Source: Verrucomicrobia bacterium LW23 (GTDB lineage: Bacteria > Verrucomicrobiota > Verrucomicrobiia > Methylacidiphilales > UBA1321). From it: a DNA stretch of 64,000 bases. The stretch lies in assembly GCA_003054695.1 (NCBI GenBank), contig QAZA01000050.1:540133-604132 (forward strand), read 5' to 3'. A program made the position numbers and the translations under genes. Position 1 is the first letter of the stretch. Every line of letters begins with the position of its first letter. Below, one piece after another: positions 44,008 to 53,012 of this stretch. The notes beneath the pieces are model-generated. The model was not told the DNA's origin. It worked only from the letters and a program-made list of their open reading frames with translations, and made no database searches.

Positions 44008-44997
44008 TCACGTCGCTCGACCGCGCCGCGTCGTGCGCGAAGGCGTGGAGGGCGTGGTCCCCTCCCCGGCCGGCGTCGCAGGACGGTCCGCACCCGGGGT
44101 GACCGGTGCGGGCGTTACCGTATTGCCGGGGTCTTCCGGGCGCGGCTCCTGCTTAAAGGTGACGGGCACCATGGTGGTGGGCGTGAGGTCGATCGTGGCG
44201 ACGGTGCGGGTCGATTCCTGGCGCACCACCTTTTGCAGGCGCTCCAGCTGCTCGGGGATGCAATCCAGGCGCAGCGTCACTTCCATGCCGTCGGCCATGT
44301 GAGCCTTCATGCACAGGGGCTGGTCCAGGTCGATTTTGCGGATATCCATCAGCCCATGTAACTCGCTGAGCTCGAAGCGGTTAATGAGCTCGAGCGCAGC
44401 GCCGACCTCCTGCGACTCCAGCTTGTGGCCGGCGCGGATCTCAGAGGCGTTGATGCCGACGATGAGCGGCATAGGCTGCATCACTTCGCCCTCGCGGGGC
44501 TCCAGCAGCATACCGTTGCGATCGACATAAAACTCTCTCGCTACAGTGGTTGCGCTGTCGGCAACCGGCACGCGGGCAATCGGCTGGCGCTCGATAATGC
44601 GAATGATGATGGTGGACGGCAGGCGGCGCTCCACCTGGGCCTCGGCCACGTAGGGCAGGCGCTCCACGTCGCGCTCCACGGCGGCCAGCGAGTAGTTGAG
44701 GATGTTGGCGCCGAGCGCGAGGCCGGTGGCCTGGCGGATTTGCGCCTGGGTAAAGTTGCCGCGCGACTCGATGCGGATCTCGCTGATGGCAAACGCGGGG
44801 TTTTCCATCATCGTCCAGCGGATAAAGCTTTGGATGGACGCGTGGAAAACGATGGTGAAGCAGCCAAGAACGACGGCAAAGATGCCGGTCCAGAAGATGG
44901 TTTTAAGCATCTTCTTGCGGTAATACTCCTTGCGCGTGGAGGTCTCCAGGATTTTGACTTGCTGGTCGCGCTGACGTGAGGCTAACCGTCGGTTCAT
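44008..44997 (-). CDS. ftsQ: Cell division protein FtsQ
   Basis: Bitopic membrane protein linking early and late divisome. A cytoplasmic basic stretch, one membrane helix (TIFWTGIFAVVLGCFTIVF, about residues 34-52) and a POTRA domain beginning FAISEIRIESRGNFTQAQI are visible, with LPYVAEAQVERRLPSTIIIR and ERQPIARV as the following beta domain. At 329 residues it is longer than E. coli FtsQ because of a Pro/Thr/Arg-rich tail. ATGA overlap with murC-murB. Confidence 0.85.
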   Translation of the reverse strand: MNRRLASRQRDQQVKILETSTRKEYYRKKMLKTIFWTGIFAVVLGCFTIVFHASIQSFIRWTMMENPAFAISEIRIESRGNFTQAQIRQATGLALGANILNYSLAAVERDVERLPYVAEAQVERRLPSTIIIRIIERQPIARVPVADSATTVAREFYVDRNGMLLEPREGEVMQPMPLIVGINASEIRAGHKLESQEVGAALELINRFELSELHGLMDIRKIDLDQPLCMKAHMADGMEVTLRLDCIPEQLERLQKVVRQESTRTVATIDLTPTTMVPVTFKQEPRPEDPGNTVTPAPVTPGADRPATPAGEGTTPSTPSRTTRRGRAT

Positions 44998-47324
44998 TCG
45001 TCCTCTCCCATGATAATCACTTCGGTCTCCAGGTCGATTCCCCGCGCGTCGCGGGCCTTCTGTTGAATCTGGGCGATCAGGTCCAGCACATTCTGTGCAG
45101 TTGCCTGGCCGTCGTTCACGATAAAGTTGGCGTGTACCTCCGAGACCCGTGCGCCGCCGACGGCAAGGTTCTTGAGGCCGAGCTCGTCGATTATCTTGCC
45201 GGCCGAGCCCTGGCCGGGGTTTTTAAAGATACAGCCGGCGCTGGAGGCGGCGGGCTGGCTGGCCCAGCGCTTTTCGGAGAACTGTTTAAGGCGTTCCGTT
45301 ATTGCTTCCGAATCACAGGGCTTACCTTTTAGGCGCGCCGAAATCGCAATGTGATCATGAAAGTGTGGAACATTACGGTAACGTACCTCCAAATCCTTTT
45401 TATTAATGACATAAACGTTGCCTTTTGTATCAACGGTTCGCACCTCTTCAACAACTTCCATCGTCCAGCCCTGCATGGCGCCGGCATTCATACGCAGCGC
45501 ACCGCCCAGGTTGCCGGGGATGCCTTCCATGAATTCGAAGCCGCCGATGCCGTACTTCTTTCCTTCGGCAACCAGCGTCTTAAGTCGCACGCCCGCACCT
45601 ACTTCCAGCACGTCGTCCGTTACGGAGACGCGGTTGAAATAGGGTGCTTTGAGGTGGAGGCAGAGGCCGCGGATGCCGCCATCGCGCACGAGCAGGTTGC
45701 TGCCGCGGCCGATGACGGTGACGGGAATCTTCGTCTCGCCTGCGTAGCGCAGGGCCTTAATCAGGTCTTCCTCGTCGCAGGGCTCCAGCCACAGTTGGGC
45801 GGGGCCGCCGATTTTCATGGTGGTGTGGCGGCTCATCGGCTCCTGGCGCAGGAGCACGCTCTCCTCCTTGAGGAGGGCGCGCAAGCCGTGGTACCAGCTC
45901 AGCTCCTGAGCGAGGAACGCGGCGACTTTGTGGATGTCGCCGGCGCCCATGGTGAGGATGAGGTCGCCGTCCTGCAGGGAGCGCGAGACGAGGCTGCGGA
46001 GGCGGTCCAGGCGGGGCTCAAAGAAGACGGCTTTATGGCCGCTTTCGCGGACGACTTCGGCCAGGCGCTCGCCGCTGATGCCGTCCAGGGGCTTCTCACT
46101 GGCCGCATAGATTTCCGTGAGGCAGATCTCGTGCGCGTCGTGAAACGCCTCGGCGAAGTCGTTGAGCAGCAACTTGGTACGCGAGTAGCGGTGCGGTTGG
46201 AACAGGGCGATAACGCGCTTCCATCCGCTGTTTTTGGCGGCGGCCAGGGTGGCTTTTACCTCCGTGGGGTGGTGCGCGTAGTCGTCGACAACCATGTTGC
46301 TTTCGCCTTTAAACTTCACCTCGAAGCGGCGGCGGGCGCCGCGGAAATCGCCCAGCGCGGCGACGATGGCGGACATGGGGACGCCGAGGTCGTGAGCCAT
46401 GGCGATGACGCCCGCAGCGTTGCTAACATTTTGCGCGCCAGGGACATTGAGCATGACCTCGCCGAGCGAGACGCCTTCCTTAAGGACAGTAAAGCGCGAT
46501 GAAAAATTATCGAGTTTAAGATCGGTAACGCGGTAATTGGCAATCTCGCTAAAGCCATAGCCTACCGTATTCTTGCGCTTGGAGCACAGGAGCAAGGCGT
46601 TCTTGTCGTCGGCGCAGTAGTAGACGGGGCCGCGCGTTTGCTCGATAACCTGGGCAAAGGTGGCGAGAATCTTCTCCAGCGTGCCAAAGTAATCGAGATG
46701 CTCCTCCTCAATGTTAAGAAGGATACTGCGGGCCGGATGATAGAGGGCAACTGTACCGTCACTCTCGTCTCCTTCGATAACAAAGTGCTCACCTTCGTCC
46801 CACGCAGCGTTCGCGCCAAGTATCGGCACTTCGGCACCGATGTAGTGGCTGCAGCGGCGCTCGGCGCGGCGGAGAACGTGGGCCAGCATGGAGCTGGTGG
46901 TCGTTTTGCCGTGCATGCCGGCGACGACGAGCGCTTCCTTTTGCTCGGAGAGGATGGCGAGGCACTCGGCGCGGCGCACGCAGACGATGCCGCGGCGTTC
47001 CGCCTCCTGGCGCTCGGGGTTGGCGGCGGTGATGGCGGAGCTGTAGACGACCAGGCAGGCGTCGCCGACGTTGGCGGCTTCGTGCCCGCGATAGGTCACA
47101 ACTCCTTCGGCCGCAAGGCGTTCCACTTCCCCGCTGCGGGAGAGATCGGAGCCGGAGACTTTATGGCCGTGCTGCATGAGCAGGCGGGCAATGCCGCTCA
47201 TGCCGCTGCCGCCGACGCCGATGAGGTGAACGTGGGAGCCCTTGGCGGCGAGGCACTTACGCAGGCTTTCCACGCAACCGGCCGGCTTTACTTCGGTAGG
47301 GATGATATCGCAGGCGGCGGTCAT
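44994..47324 (-). CDS. murC-murB: Fused UDP-N-acetylmuramate-alanine ligase / UDP-N-acetylenolpyruvoylglucosamine reductase
   Basis: About 776 residues. Residues about 25-470 are MurC: VHLIGVGGSGMSGIARLL, GMHGKTTTSSMLAHVL (Walker A), VIEGDESDGT and DDYAHHPTEVKATL. Residues about 480-776 are MurB: RHTTMKIGGPAQLW, VIGRGSNLLV, VLEVGAGVRL, and SAGCIFKNPGQGSAGKIID with the catalytic Ser, then SEVHANFIVN with the Glu. That last block marks type II MurB. Both activities look intact. MurB makes UDP-MurNAc and MurC adds L-Ala, so the fusion couples two successive steps. The start is ATG 47324 overlapping the murG stop. Confidence 0.93.
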   Translation of the reverse strand: MTAACDIIPTEVKPAGCVESLRKCLAAKGSHVHLIGVGGSGMSGIARLLMQHGHKVSGSDLSRSGEVERLAAEGVVTYRGHEAANVGDACLVVYSSAITAANPERQEAERRGIVCVRRAECLAILSEQKEALVVAGMHGKTTTSSMLAHVLRRAERRCSHYIGAEVPILGANAAWDEGEHFVIEGDESDGTVALYHPARSILLNIEEEHLDYFGTLEKILATFAQVIEQTRGPVYYCADDKNALLLCSKRKNTVGYGFSEIANYRVTDLKLDNFSSRFTVLKEGVSLGEVMLNVPGAQNVSNAAGVIAMAHDLGVPMSAIVAALGDFRGARRRFEVKFKGESNMVVDDYAHHPTEVKATLAAAKNSGWKRVIALFQPHRYSRTKLLLNDFAEAFHDAHEICLTEIYAASEKPLDGISGERLAEVVRESGHKAVFFEPRLDRLRSLVSRSLQDGDLILTMGAGDIHKVAAFLAQELSWYHGLRALLKEESVLLRQEPMSRHTTMKIGGPAQLWLEPCDEEDLIKALRYAGETKIPVTVIGRGSNLLVRDGGIRGLCLHLKAPYFNRVSVTDDVLEVGAGVRLKTLVAEGKKYGIGGFEFMEGIPGNLGGALRMNAGAMQGWTMEVVEEVRTVDTKGNVYVINKKDLEVRYRNVPHFHDHIAISARLKGKPCDSEAITERLKQFSEKRWASQPAASSAGCIFKNPGQGSAGKIIDELGLKNLAVGGARVSEVHANFIVNDGQATAQNVLDLIAQIQQKARDARGIDLETEVIIMGEDE

Positions 47325-48412
47325 ACAGCGCACTTCTCCATCTCCTGGGCCACGGTGGCGGCGGCGTTAGTGGTGGCCAGCTTGCGGGCGGCGGCGCTCA
47401 TAGCCTGCCGTGCGGATTCGTCGGTAAAGAGGCGGGTAACTTCGTCGCGAAGGCGCTCGGGGGTCAGCTTGCTTTGCGGAAGTGTCACAGCCGCACCTAC
47501 ATCCGAGAAAATATGGGCATTGGCCGTTTGATGGTCGTCCGCGGCCGTGGGGTACGGGATGAGCAGGCTGGGGAGGCCGTAGTGGCTCAGCTCCGTCAGC
47601 GACGACGCGCCGGAGCGGCAGACGACGAGGTCGGCCAGGCTGTAAAACTGCTCCATCTCGCTGGAGAAGGGCTGGACGACGGCGGTGAGCTTTTGGCGGC
47701 GGTAATTGACCTCGACGAGGTTGGCGTCGCTGGGGCCGCTGAGGTGCAGGAACTGCCAGTCATCGCGGCGGTTGCCGATGAGGGGGAGCATTTGCACAAT
47801 CATCTCGTTAATGCCGCGCGCGCCCTGGCTGCCGCCCATGACGAGCAGAGTTTTGGCGTTGGGGTTGAGGCCGAATTTCTCGGCCACCTCGGCGCGGTTC
47901 AGCTGGGCCAGGCCTTTGCGCACAGGCGTGCCGGTCACGATGCATTGCGCCGTGCGTAAGTGGTTGGCGCAGCGGGAGAAGCCGAGCAGCGTGCGGGTGA
48001 CGCGCGGGGCGATGTAGCGGGTGACGCGGCCGGGGATGGCGTTGGACTCGTGGATGAAGGTTTGCAGCTTTTTGGTGCGGCCCAGCATCAGGGGGACGGC
48101 GCTCGTAAAGCCACCCATGCCCAGCACCATGTCGGGCTTAAACTCGTTGAAAATGCCGCGGCACTCGCCCCAGCTTTTGTAGAGGGTGTAGAGGAAGGAG
48201 AAGAGGCGGGGGCTGAGGCCCGGCCAGCCTAAGGTGCTGATGGCGCGAGATTTATGTTGCTCGTTGCCCTGCAGTGCCACGGCGTCGATTTGCTTGCTGG
48301 AGACGAGCAGCAGGGTCTCGTGCCCACGCTGCTGGAGTTCCTCCGCAACTGCAATTCCGGGAAAGAGGTGGCCGCCGGTGCCGCCGCAGGCTATGGCTAC
48401 GCGAAGTTTCAT
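47321..48412 (-). CDS. murG: Undecaprenyldiphospho-muramoylpentapeptide GlcNAc transferase MurG
   Basis: Forms lipid II from lipid I at the inner membrane face. ATG 48412 gives MKLRVAIACGGTGGHLFPGI, the G-loop 1. VLGMGGFTSAVPLML is the acceptor-side loop, HESNAIPGRVTRYIA and LVMGGSQGARGINEM (G-loop 3 region) follow, and CRSGASSLTELSHYGLPSLL with IPYP is the UDP-GlcNAc-binding part. 363 residues, normal. Frame upstream to 48535 has no similarity and is part of the long gap. Confidence 0.93.
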   Translation of the reverse strand: MKLRVAIACGGTGGHLFPGIAVAEELQQRGHETLLLVSSKQIDAVALQGNEQHKSRAISTLGWPGLSPRLFSFLYTLYKSWGECRGIFNEFKPDMVLGMGGFTSAVPLMLGRTKKLQTFIHESNAIPGRVTRYIAPRVTRTLLGFSRCANHLRTAQCIVTGTPVRKGLAQLNRAEVAEKFGLNPNAKTLLVMGGSQGARGINEMIVQMLPLIGNRRDDWQFLHLSGPSDANLVEVNYRRQKLTAVVQPFSSEMEQFYSLADLVVCRSGASSLTELSHYGLPSLLIPYPTAADDHQTANAHIFSDVGAAVTLPQSKLTPERLRDEVTRLFTDESARQAMSAAARKLATTNAAATVAQEMEKCAV

Positions 48413-48904
48413 GATGGGTAAGTTATACGAAAGTCGCGAGCATACACCGGGGGTGCGGCGAATGGCTTTTAAATTCTGAGAAAAAGTGAAGTATTTACGT
48501 GAAGTTCCGTGAGAATCCGTCCAGGCAAAGCGCAAACAATATACGCAATTTTGCGTAAAAATGCCGCACCTTTCTTGACTTCCCTCTCCAATCGCCTTAG
48601 CGGCAAGCAGTTAGGGGCAGGAGTTTTTTCCGTCTGGCAGAGCTATTCGCGATGCGCTGCTCTTGCCGGGCTCCGGTCACGCAAAACCCGCCTTATTCGC
48701 CAGGGAAAAAGACGGGTATCGGAGGACCTGTTGGCTGGTTAAGATCAGGTTAACGCGCGTGGCGCCGCCGGTATGTGATTCTTATTCAGTTATATAAGGC
48801 GGATCGAAAAGTGTCCAGCGTATATGTAAGTTAATAATTCATTTACTTACTTCCGCACAACTTTCCGCACAGCGTCGTCCCCATCTTCGCCGCGCTGGCA
48901 GCGG
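48413..48904 (-). promoter_or_regulatory. 492-bp ftsW-murG gap with palindromic TTGCGTA motif
   Basis: No gene is seen. TACGCAA TT TTGCGTA (48542-48557) is a perfect 16-bp palindrome that contains the same element found in the other dcw gaps. A -10-like TATAAC lies some 14-25 bp before the murG start. AT-rich for the region, so an internal promoter is plausible. Confidence 0.45.
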
Positions 48905-50086
48905 CTACATGCGCGGGCTGCTGCGCTCCGGCAATACGACGCCCGAATTGCCCGGTTTCTCGCCGGCTATTCCCTGCCGGTGCAGGTTAAAGAGAATGCC
49001 GACGGCGATGAGGCTGAAGAGGAGGCTTGTGCCGCCGTAGCTGATGAAGGGAAGCGGTAAGCCCTTGTTAGGCATCAGGTTAGTGACGACGAACATGTTC
49101 ATCATGGCCTGCAGGGTGATGAGGCAGGTGATGCCGATGCCGAGGAAAAAGCCGCCATTGTCCGGGGCGTGCACGGCTATCCAGCAGCCGCAGATGGCGA
49201 AGAGGAAGTAGGCCAGCACAACGCCCAGCGTCACAAACATCCCAAGTTCCTCGCCGATAATGGGAAAGATAAAGTCGGTATGGCACTCCGGCAGGTAGGA
49301 CATTTTCTGGCGGCTCATGCCCAGGCCCACGCCCGACATGCCGCCGGAGCCCAAAGCGATAAGTCCTTGCAGCACCTGATAGTTACGACCGAGCGAGAAT
49401 GTTTCGTCCTCCGGATTAAGGAAGGCGAGGATGCGCTCCCACCGATTTCTGATCATCACCGCGCTGTACAGGATGTAGCCCATGCCCACAAACACCATGG
49501 AGATGAGGTAGACGGGACGCGCGCCTGCCGCAAACATAATGCTCATGAAGATGAGTACGACGAGGAGCGTGGTCCCCAGGTCGGGCGACTTCTGAATCGG
49601 CAAGGCGATAATGCCGGTGACGACCGACGGCACAAGGAAGCCACGCAGGAAATCGCGGCTGTTACCGTTGCGGCTGGACATGTAGGCGGCCAGAAAGAGG
49701 ATGAGCGATATCTTGGCTAGCTCCGACGGCTGAAAGCTGAAGCCCACCACGTTGATCCACCGCGAGGCGCCATTGGTGGCCTTGCCGATGCCGGGCACAA
49801 AACACAGCGCAAGTAGCAGCACTGCAAGGAGTACCGCAGCCGGCGCATAGCGAAGAAGCACATGGTAATCGATACACGCGAAGATGACACAGGCCACCGC
49901 GCCCAGCGCCATAAAGCGCGCCTGCTGCACGGCAAACGCGTACATCTTCGGGTCGTTCTGCGGGTTGGCGATGCTGAAAAGCGTCACCAGGCCCAGGCCG
50001 CACAGCACCATCACGGTAAGCAGCATCACGTAGCCCATCTGCCTCTGGCAGAGGGAGATGACGGGTGATGGCGTGTTATCGAGCAT
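48905..50086 (-). CDS. ftsW: Septal peptidoglycan polymerase FtsW (SEDS)
   Basis: SEDS-family glycosyltransferase that polymerises lipid II with FtsI. About ten membrane helices in 393 residues. Family marks: GKATNGASRWINVVGFSFQPSE, the extracellular stretch FIFPIIGEELGMF and the C-terminal PNKGLPLPFISYGGTSLL. FQPSELAKI has the conserved Pro-Ser-Glu. Gap of about 60 bp from the LysM gene upstream. Confidence 0.93.
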   Translation of the reverse strand: MLDNTPSPVISLCQRQMGYVMLLTVMVLCGLGLVTLFSIANPQNDPKMYAFAVQQARFMALGAVACVIFACIDYHVLLRYAPAAVLLAVLLLALCFVPGIGKATNGASRWINVVGFSFQPSELAKISLILFLAAYMSSRNGNSRDFLRGFLVPSVVTGIIALPIQKSPDLGTTLLVVLIFMSIMFAAGARPVYLISMVFVGMGYILYSAVMIRNRWERILAFLNPEDETFSLGRNYQVLQGLIALGSGGMSGVGLGMSRQKMSYLPECHTDFIFPIIGEELGMFVTLGVVLAYFLFAICGCWIAVHAPDNGGFFLGIGITCLITLQAMMNMFVVTNLMPNKGLPLPFISYGGTSLLFSLIAVGILFNLHRQGIAGEKPGNSGVVLPERSSPRM

Positions 50087-50149
50087 GGTGGTGGCGGGTG
50101 GCCGCCCGGAGCGGGGCCGGGCGGTTGCGAAGGGGAGATGAGGGGCAGC

Positions 50150-51100
50150 TTAGTTGCGCTTGGCAACGTCGCGGGGGCTGCCGCCGGGGATCGTCAGCGT
50201 CGAGCCCACCTTGGGGCGCGTGGCGTTCTCCGCCATGCCATTCGCGGCGCGGATGGCGGCGGGCGTGGTGTTGAACCTCTTGGCGATGTAAAAGATTGTG
50301 TCGCCTTCATCCACCTTGTACTTGCGGGACTCGGCCTTGGCAGTGGTGGTCGCCTTATCCTTGTCCTTGGACTTCTTGTCGCTGCTCTTGTCCTTGTCGG
50401 AGGCGACGGCCGTCTTGTCCTTGCTCTTGTCCGTCGTGGTAGTGGTTGACGGTGCCGCGGTGCGCGTGCGGGGGCTTTGCGTGGAGGAGGCCGTGGTGGT
50501 GGCGGAGCGGGAGCGCTCCAGCAGGATCCGGTCGCCCGTCTTGACCGTGGGGCTGGTGAGGTTGTTGATCTCCATCAGGTCGTCGACCGACACATTATAA
50601 CGGGCGGCAATCCTCGCGAGCGTCTCGCCGCGCTTAACGGTGTGGCGGCCCAGGCCGTGCGGCACCGGCTGCTCGCTGTCGGGCAGCGCCTCGGCGCGCG
50701 GGGCGCTTGCGGTCGGGTCGTACGCGGGGGCGGAGGCGGGCTCCTCGGGCAGGGGCGCCGGGCCGCGGGGCGTGCCAGCGTCGGGCAGTGTGGCCGGCTG
50801 CGTAAAGGTGAGGTCCGTGCTGGAGGCCGGAACGGGGGCGACCGGGGCGGTGCTGCTGGTCGCATCGCCGCTGGGGATCATCGGGTCGACGGGCGCGCCC
50901 GAGCTACCGGTGCCGTCAGCGCTGCCCGTGGAGTCGCGGCCGCTGGCGACGGCGAGTTCCCTGGCGTCTTTATCATCGCCGCGCATAATGTGGTACGCGC
51001 TTATACCGCCAATGACCACAACATGCAAAGCAAGGGCCACAATGAAGACGATCATTATATTCAGACCGCCCGTCTGAGAGTTTGGATAATCTCGTTCCAT
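50150..51100 (-). CDS. Membrane-anchored protein with two LysM domains, in the dcw cluster
   Basis: About 316 residues from ATG 51100 (MERDYPNSQTGG). One membrane helix (IMIVFIVALALHVVVIGGIS) is followed by a Pro/Ala/Ser/Thr-rich region of about 100 residues. LysM1 is HTVKRGETLARIAARYNVSV with DDLMEINNL, and LysM2 is RKYKVDEGDTIFYIAKRF with AAIRAANGM. A Lys/Asp/Ser/Thr-rich linker separates them. LysM binds GlcNAc-containing peptidoglycan, so the protein should tie the membrane to peptidoglycan. Its place between murD and ftsW suggests a division or wall role. Start ATG 51100 fits the anchor; the frame up to 51166 is not similar. Confidence 0.82.
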   Translation of the reverse strand: MERDYPNSQTGGLNIMIVFIVALALHVVVIGGISAYHIMRGDDKDARELAVASGRDSTGSADGTGSSGAPVDPMIPSGDATSSTAPVAPVPASSTDLTFTQPATLPDAGTPRGPAPLPEEPASAPAYDPTASAPRAEALPDSEQPVPHGLGRHTVKRGETLARIAARYNVSVDDLMEINNLTSPTVKTGDRILLERSRSATTTASSTQSPRTRTAAPSTTTTTDKSKDKTAVASDKDKSSDKKSKDKDKATTTAKAESRKYKVDEGDTIFYIAKRFNTTPAAIRAANGMAENATRPKVGSTLTIPGGSPRDVAKRN

Positions 51101-51424
51101 AGTCAGGGCCAGATGTACTGGTGGTGTGCGGGTTGCGATGCGGGGGTGGCTGCGAGGCCGTCGCAAAGGGGGGAGGGAGTCAGGTTAAGGCAATTCTCGG
51201 GTTCAGAGCCGGGCGGTAGTGAGGAGGGGCGTAAGGTTTGGATGTGGTTAAGATCGCAAACCGTTTCCAATCTATTGCACAAAGCGTTAAAAAGGTAGCT
51301 TATCCCATTACCTCCCGCAAGTTAGGCGAGTTATTTACGCAAAAACCTGTATTTGATCAAATGAATAATGAATTTATTACGCAAAAAAGTGTGTTTCGCT
51401 CGTGAAATGCCGAAGAGAGGGCCA
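51101..51424 (-). promoter_or_regulatory. 324-bp murD-LysM gap with repeated TTTTTGCGTAA motifs
   Basis: Two copies of TTTACGCAAAAA-like sequence (51334-51345 and 51374-51387) flank a 12-bp palindrome ATTTGATCAAAT (51351-51362). No gene is seen. The strongly AT-rich block lies right behind the murD stop, so a terminator/promoter or regulator site is plausible. Confidence 0.5.
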
Positions 51425-52891
51425 TCAGACAGCCTCCTTTTGCGGGTTGGCGCCGGAGTCATACCCCGTAAGTCTGCCGGCGAGCGAGCCGGCCAACGCG
51501 CCCAGCGCAGCCGCCGGCTCCAACGACGCATCCTCCTGGGCAACAAGCGCTTGCACGCAGGCGCGGAACTGGTCGCCGCGGTCCTCGTAACTGCGGAACA
51601 TGTCGTAGCTGCTGCAGCCGGGGCTTAGCAGCACGGCGTCGCCGGGCTGGGCCAGCGTGCCGGCCAGGCGGATGGCCGCGGCAAAGTCGGTACCGCCGTC
51701 GTGGCAGCGGATGGGCGGGTGACCGGCCAGCGCGGCGGCGGGCGCGTTCCCCCACAGGTTGTGCAGCTTGGCGCGCATCTGGCCGATGAGCACAACGGCG
51801 CGGGTTTTCTCGGCAACGAGCGCGGTCATCGGGGCAAAGTCGAGGCCCTTATCCTTGCCGCCGGCGATGAGGACGACGGGCGCGTCGAACGAGCGCAGCG
51901 CTTTGTCCATGGCGTCGATGTTTGTTGCCTTGCTGTCGTTATAGTAGGTTACGCCGCGCACCTCCCCTACCCGCTCGCAGCGGTGCGGCAGGGCGCGGTA
52001 GGTGCACAGCGCCTCGGCGGTGCTCTCGGGGCTCAGCTCAAAAATCTCGGCGACGGCCAGGGCGGCGAGCTGATTCTCGGCGTTGTGCGGGCCGCGCAGG
52101 TGGGTGCGGCTTTGGGCCAGCACGGGCGCGCCGTAGACGGTGAGCATGCCGCCCTCGAAGGTGAGATCCGCGGGCAGGCCGGCGGTGTTGAGCGTGATTT
52201 TGCCGGCGGCCAGTTCGGGAAGGTCCAGGTCGGCGTTCACGATCGCGAAGTCGCCGGGCTGCTGATTGCGAAAGATGTTCCACTTGGCGCGCTTGTAGGC
52301 GTCCATGTCGGGGTAGCGGTCCAGGTGGTCGGGCGTGAGGTTGAGGTGAATCGCCACAAACGGGCGGAACAGCTCAATCTTCTCCAGCTGAAAGCTGCTG
52401 ACCTCCAGCACCATCACGTCCAGGTTCTCGGACTCCGCCACCGCCGCGCTAAAGGGCGTGCCGATGTTGCCGGAGACGCCGACGCGCAGGCCGCCGGCCT
52501 CCAGCACGCGGGCGACGAGCTCCGTCGTCGTGGTTTTGCCGTTGGTGCCGGTGATGGCCACCATGGGGCAGGCACAGAAGCGGCTGGCCATCTCAAACTC
52601 GCCGATCATCGGCACGCCGGCGGCGGAAAGCGCGGCGGCCAGCGGCGCGACGGGGTCGATGCCCGGGCTGAGGATGGCGAGATCGAACGCTGTGGCGCTG
52701 CCAACCTCCCCGCCCAGCTCCACCTTTGCGCCCAGGGCGCGGAGCGTATCGGCGCGCTCGGCGAGTTTGGGGCCGGAGCCGTTGTCGCGGACGGTGACGG
52801 AGGCGGCGCCGCGGGCCAGGAGAAGGCGTGCGGCTTCGAGGCCGCTGACGCCGAGGCCCAGGACGGCGATGTGTTGTCCGCTAACGTTCAT
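51425..52891 (-). CDS. murD: UDP-N-acetylmuramoylalanine-D-glutamate ligase MurD
   Basis: Adds D-Glu to UDP-MurNAc-L-Ala. IAVLGLGVSGLEAARLLLARG at the N-terminus, ITGTNGKTTTTELVARVLEA (Walker A), NLTPDHLDRYPDM and HRCERVGEVRGVTYYNDSKATN are family blocks, and LLSPGCSSYDMFRSYEDRG is the C-terminal signature. 488 residues, slightly above average. Confidence 0.93.
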   Translation of the reverse strand: MNVSGQHIAVLGLGVSGLEAARLLLARGAASVTVRDNGSGPKLAERADTLRALGAKVELGGEVGSATAFDLAILSPGIDPVAPLAAALSAAGVPMIGEFEMASRFCACPMVAITGTNGKTTTTELVARVLEAGGLRVGVSGNIGTPFSAAVAESENLDVMVLEVSSFQLEKIELFRPFVAIHLNLTPDHLDRYPDMDAYKRAKWNIFRNQQPGDFAIVNADLDLPELAAGKITLNTAGLPADLTFEGGMLTVYGAPVLAQSRTHLRGPHNAENQLAALAVAEIFELSPESTAEALCTYRALPHRCERVGEVRGVTYYNDSKATNIDAMDKALRSFDAPVVLIAGGKDKGLDFAPMTALVAEKTRAVVLIGQMRAKLHNLWGNAPAAALAGHPPIRCHDGGTDFAAAIRLAGTLAQPGDAVLLSPGCSSYDMFRSYEDRGDQFRACVQALVAQEDASLEPAAALGALAGSLAGRLTGYDSGANPQKEAV

Positions 52892-53012
52892 GATATGGTG
52901 TATACAGGAATATATCAGCGCAAGAGCTTGATATTTAGGGAGTTAAAGGATCGCAACGCGCAAACGCTCCCCTCTCGATGATGTGCAGGGAAGCGGGCGC
53001 GATGCAGCGGCG

